A stretch of 6,931 nt of DNA from an uncultured Rhodospirillales bacterium (GTDB lineage: Bacteria; Pseudomonadota; Alphaproteobacteria; Acetobacterales; Acetobacteraceae). The position numbers and the translations under genes were made by a program. The notes under the pieces were generated by a model, which searched no databases, had not been told where the DNA came from, and worked only from the letters and a program-made list of their open reading frames with translations. The stretch covers positions 1 to 6,931 of the forward strand of contig CAIYPH010000547.1 in the NCBI GenBank assembly GCA_903928045.1, read 5' to 3'. Position 1 is the stretch's first letter. The number at the start of each line of letters is the position of its first letter. Below are positions 6,551 through 6,931 of this stretch, one piece after another.

Positions 6551-6931
6551 GTGACGATTTCTCGCCGCACCCTGCTCGGCACCGCCGCTGCCGCCGCGAC
6601 CGCCACCCCGCGCCTCGCCCGCGCCCAGCGCCCGCGCGTCAAGATCGCCGTGCTGAATGACCAGTCCGGCCCCTACGCCGATGATGGCGGGCCGATGGGC
6701 GTGCTCTGCGCCCGCCAGGCCGTGCAGGATTTCGGTGACCAGGGCTTCGACGTCGAAATCCTCGTCGGCGACCATCTCAACAAGCCCGATGTCGGCGCCG
6801 GCCTCGCCCGCCGCTGGATCGACACCGAAGGCGTCGACGTGGTGGTGGACGTGCCGACCTCCTCCGTCGCCCTCGCGGTGAACACGGTCTGCAAGGAAAA
6901 GGACCGCGTGTTCCTCAACTCCGGCGCCGCC
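6551..6931 (+). CDS. Branched-chain amino acid-type ABC substrate-binding protein, 3'-truncated by window edge
   Basis: These are the first 127 codons of a periplasmic binding protein of the Peripla_BP_6 (LivJ/LivK-like) family, which is usually about 400 residues; the frame is open to the last base. The start is the GTG at 6551, nine bases after GGAGG (6537-6541). It yields a clean twin-arginine signal, SRRTLLG (4-10), an Ala-rich stretch, and a predicted cut after ARA (23-25), before Gln26. The mature protein begins with the family's first strand and ligand loop, KIAVLNDQSGPYADDGGPMG (31-50). GDHLNKPDVG (73-82) matches the region where relatives have a D-x-x-x-x-P-x-x-A-like helix start. 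VDVPTSSVALAV (99-110) and FLNSGAA (121-127) correspond to the D-x-x-x-S and N-x-G/S-A ligand-binding strands. Relatives bind amino acids, amides, urea or aromatic acids; the ligand here is unknown. A 67-base gap after hyuB makes co-transcription plausible. Permease and ATPase genes, if any, would lie beyond the window. Confidence 0.92.
   Translation, partial: MTISRRTLLGTAAAAATATPRLARAQRPRVKIAVLNDQSGPYADDGGPMGVLCARQAVQDFGDQGFDVEILVGDHLNKPDVGAGLARRWIDTEGVDVVVDVPTSSVALAVNTVCKEKDRVFLNSGAA

Noticed and set aside
4759..6642. 627-codon antisense open frame opposite hyuB and the following gene
   Set aside because: It spans two sense genes and their spacer, is compositionally typical of a GC-rich shadow, and has no recognisable domain.

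Overview
The window is a GC-rich (roughly 70% by eye) stretch of bacterial chromosome. All five recognisable genes lie on the + strand and are closely packed. Twin-arginine-type signal peptides, the hydantoinase/oxoprolinase pair and strong G/C third-position bias suggest an alphaproteobacterium. An AT-rich palindromic intergenic element of a kind I recall from Acetobacteraceae (Roseomonas/Acidiphilium-like genomes) points to that family. This taxonomic call is inference, with no marker gene to confirm it.

Layout: (1) 1-702, the 3' part of a short-chain dehydrogenase/reductase whose Gly-rich cofactor motif lies before the window. (2) 703-763, a short gap with a possible hairpin. (3) 764-2320, a complete secreted family-5 (peptide/nickel/opine type) ABC substrate-binding protein. 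(4) 2321-2476, an AT-rich gap almost filled by a large inverted repeat with nested palindromes. (5) 2477-4495 and 4498-6483, a hyuA-hyuB pair (ATP-dependent hydantoinase/oxoprolinase/carboxylase superfamily), two bases apart and probably translationally coupled. (6) 6484-6550, a gap with two back-to-back hairpins, the second covering part of the next ribosome binding site. (7) 6551 to the window end, the first 127 codons of a branched-chain-amino-acid-type (Peripla_BP_6) periplasmic binding protein, with a GTG start and a Tat signal.

Together the genes look like a catabolic/uptake locus. Two periplasmic binding proteins of different families would capture small amide, peptide or acid-like solutes. 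HyuA (ATP-binding) and HyuB (probable metal-dependent partner) would perform ATP-driven opening of a cyclic amide or a related ATP-dependent reaction. The SDR could oxidise or reduce a pathway intermediate. The substrate cannot be read from sequence. No permease, transporter ATPase, regulator, HyuC/amidase or carboxylase gamma subunit is inside the window, though any could lie just outside.

I saw no RNA gene, CRISPR array, transposase or broken gene. I found no strong evidence for a wholly new system. The best leads are the nested-palindrome element at 2320-2456, the hairpin over the 6551 ribosome binding site, and the motif departures in the SDR and HyuA.
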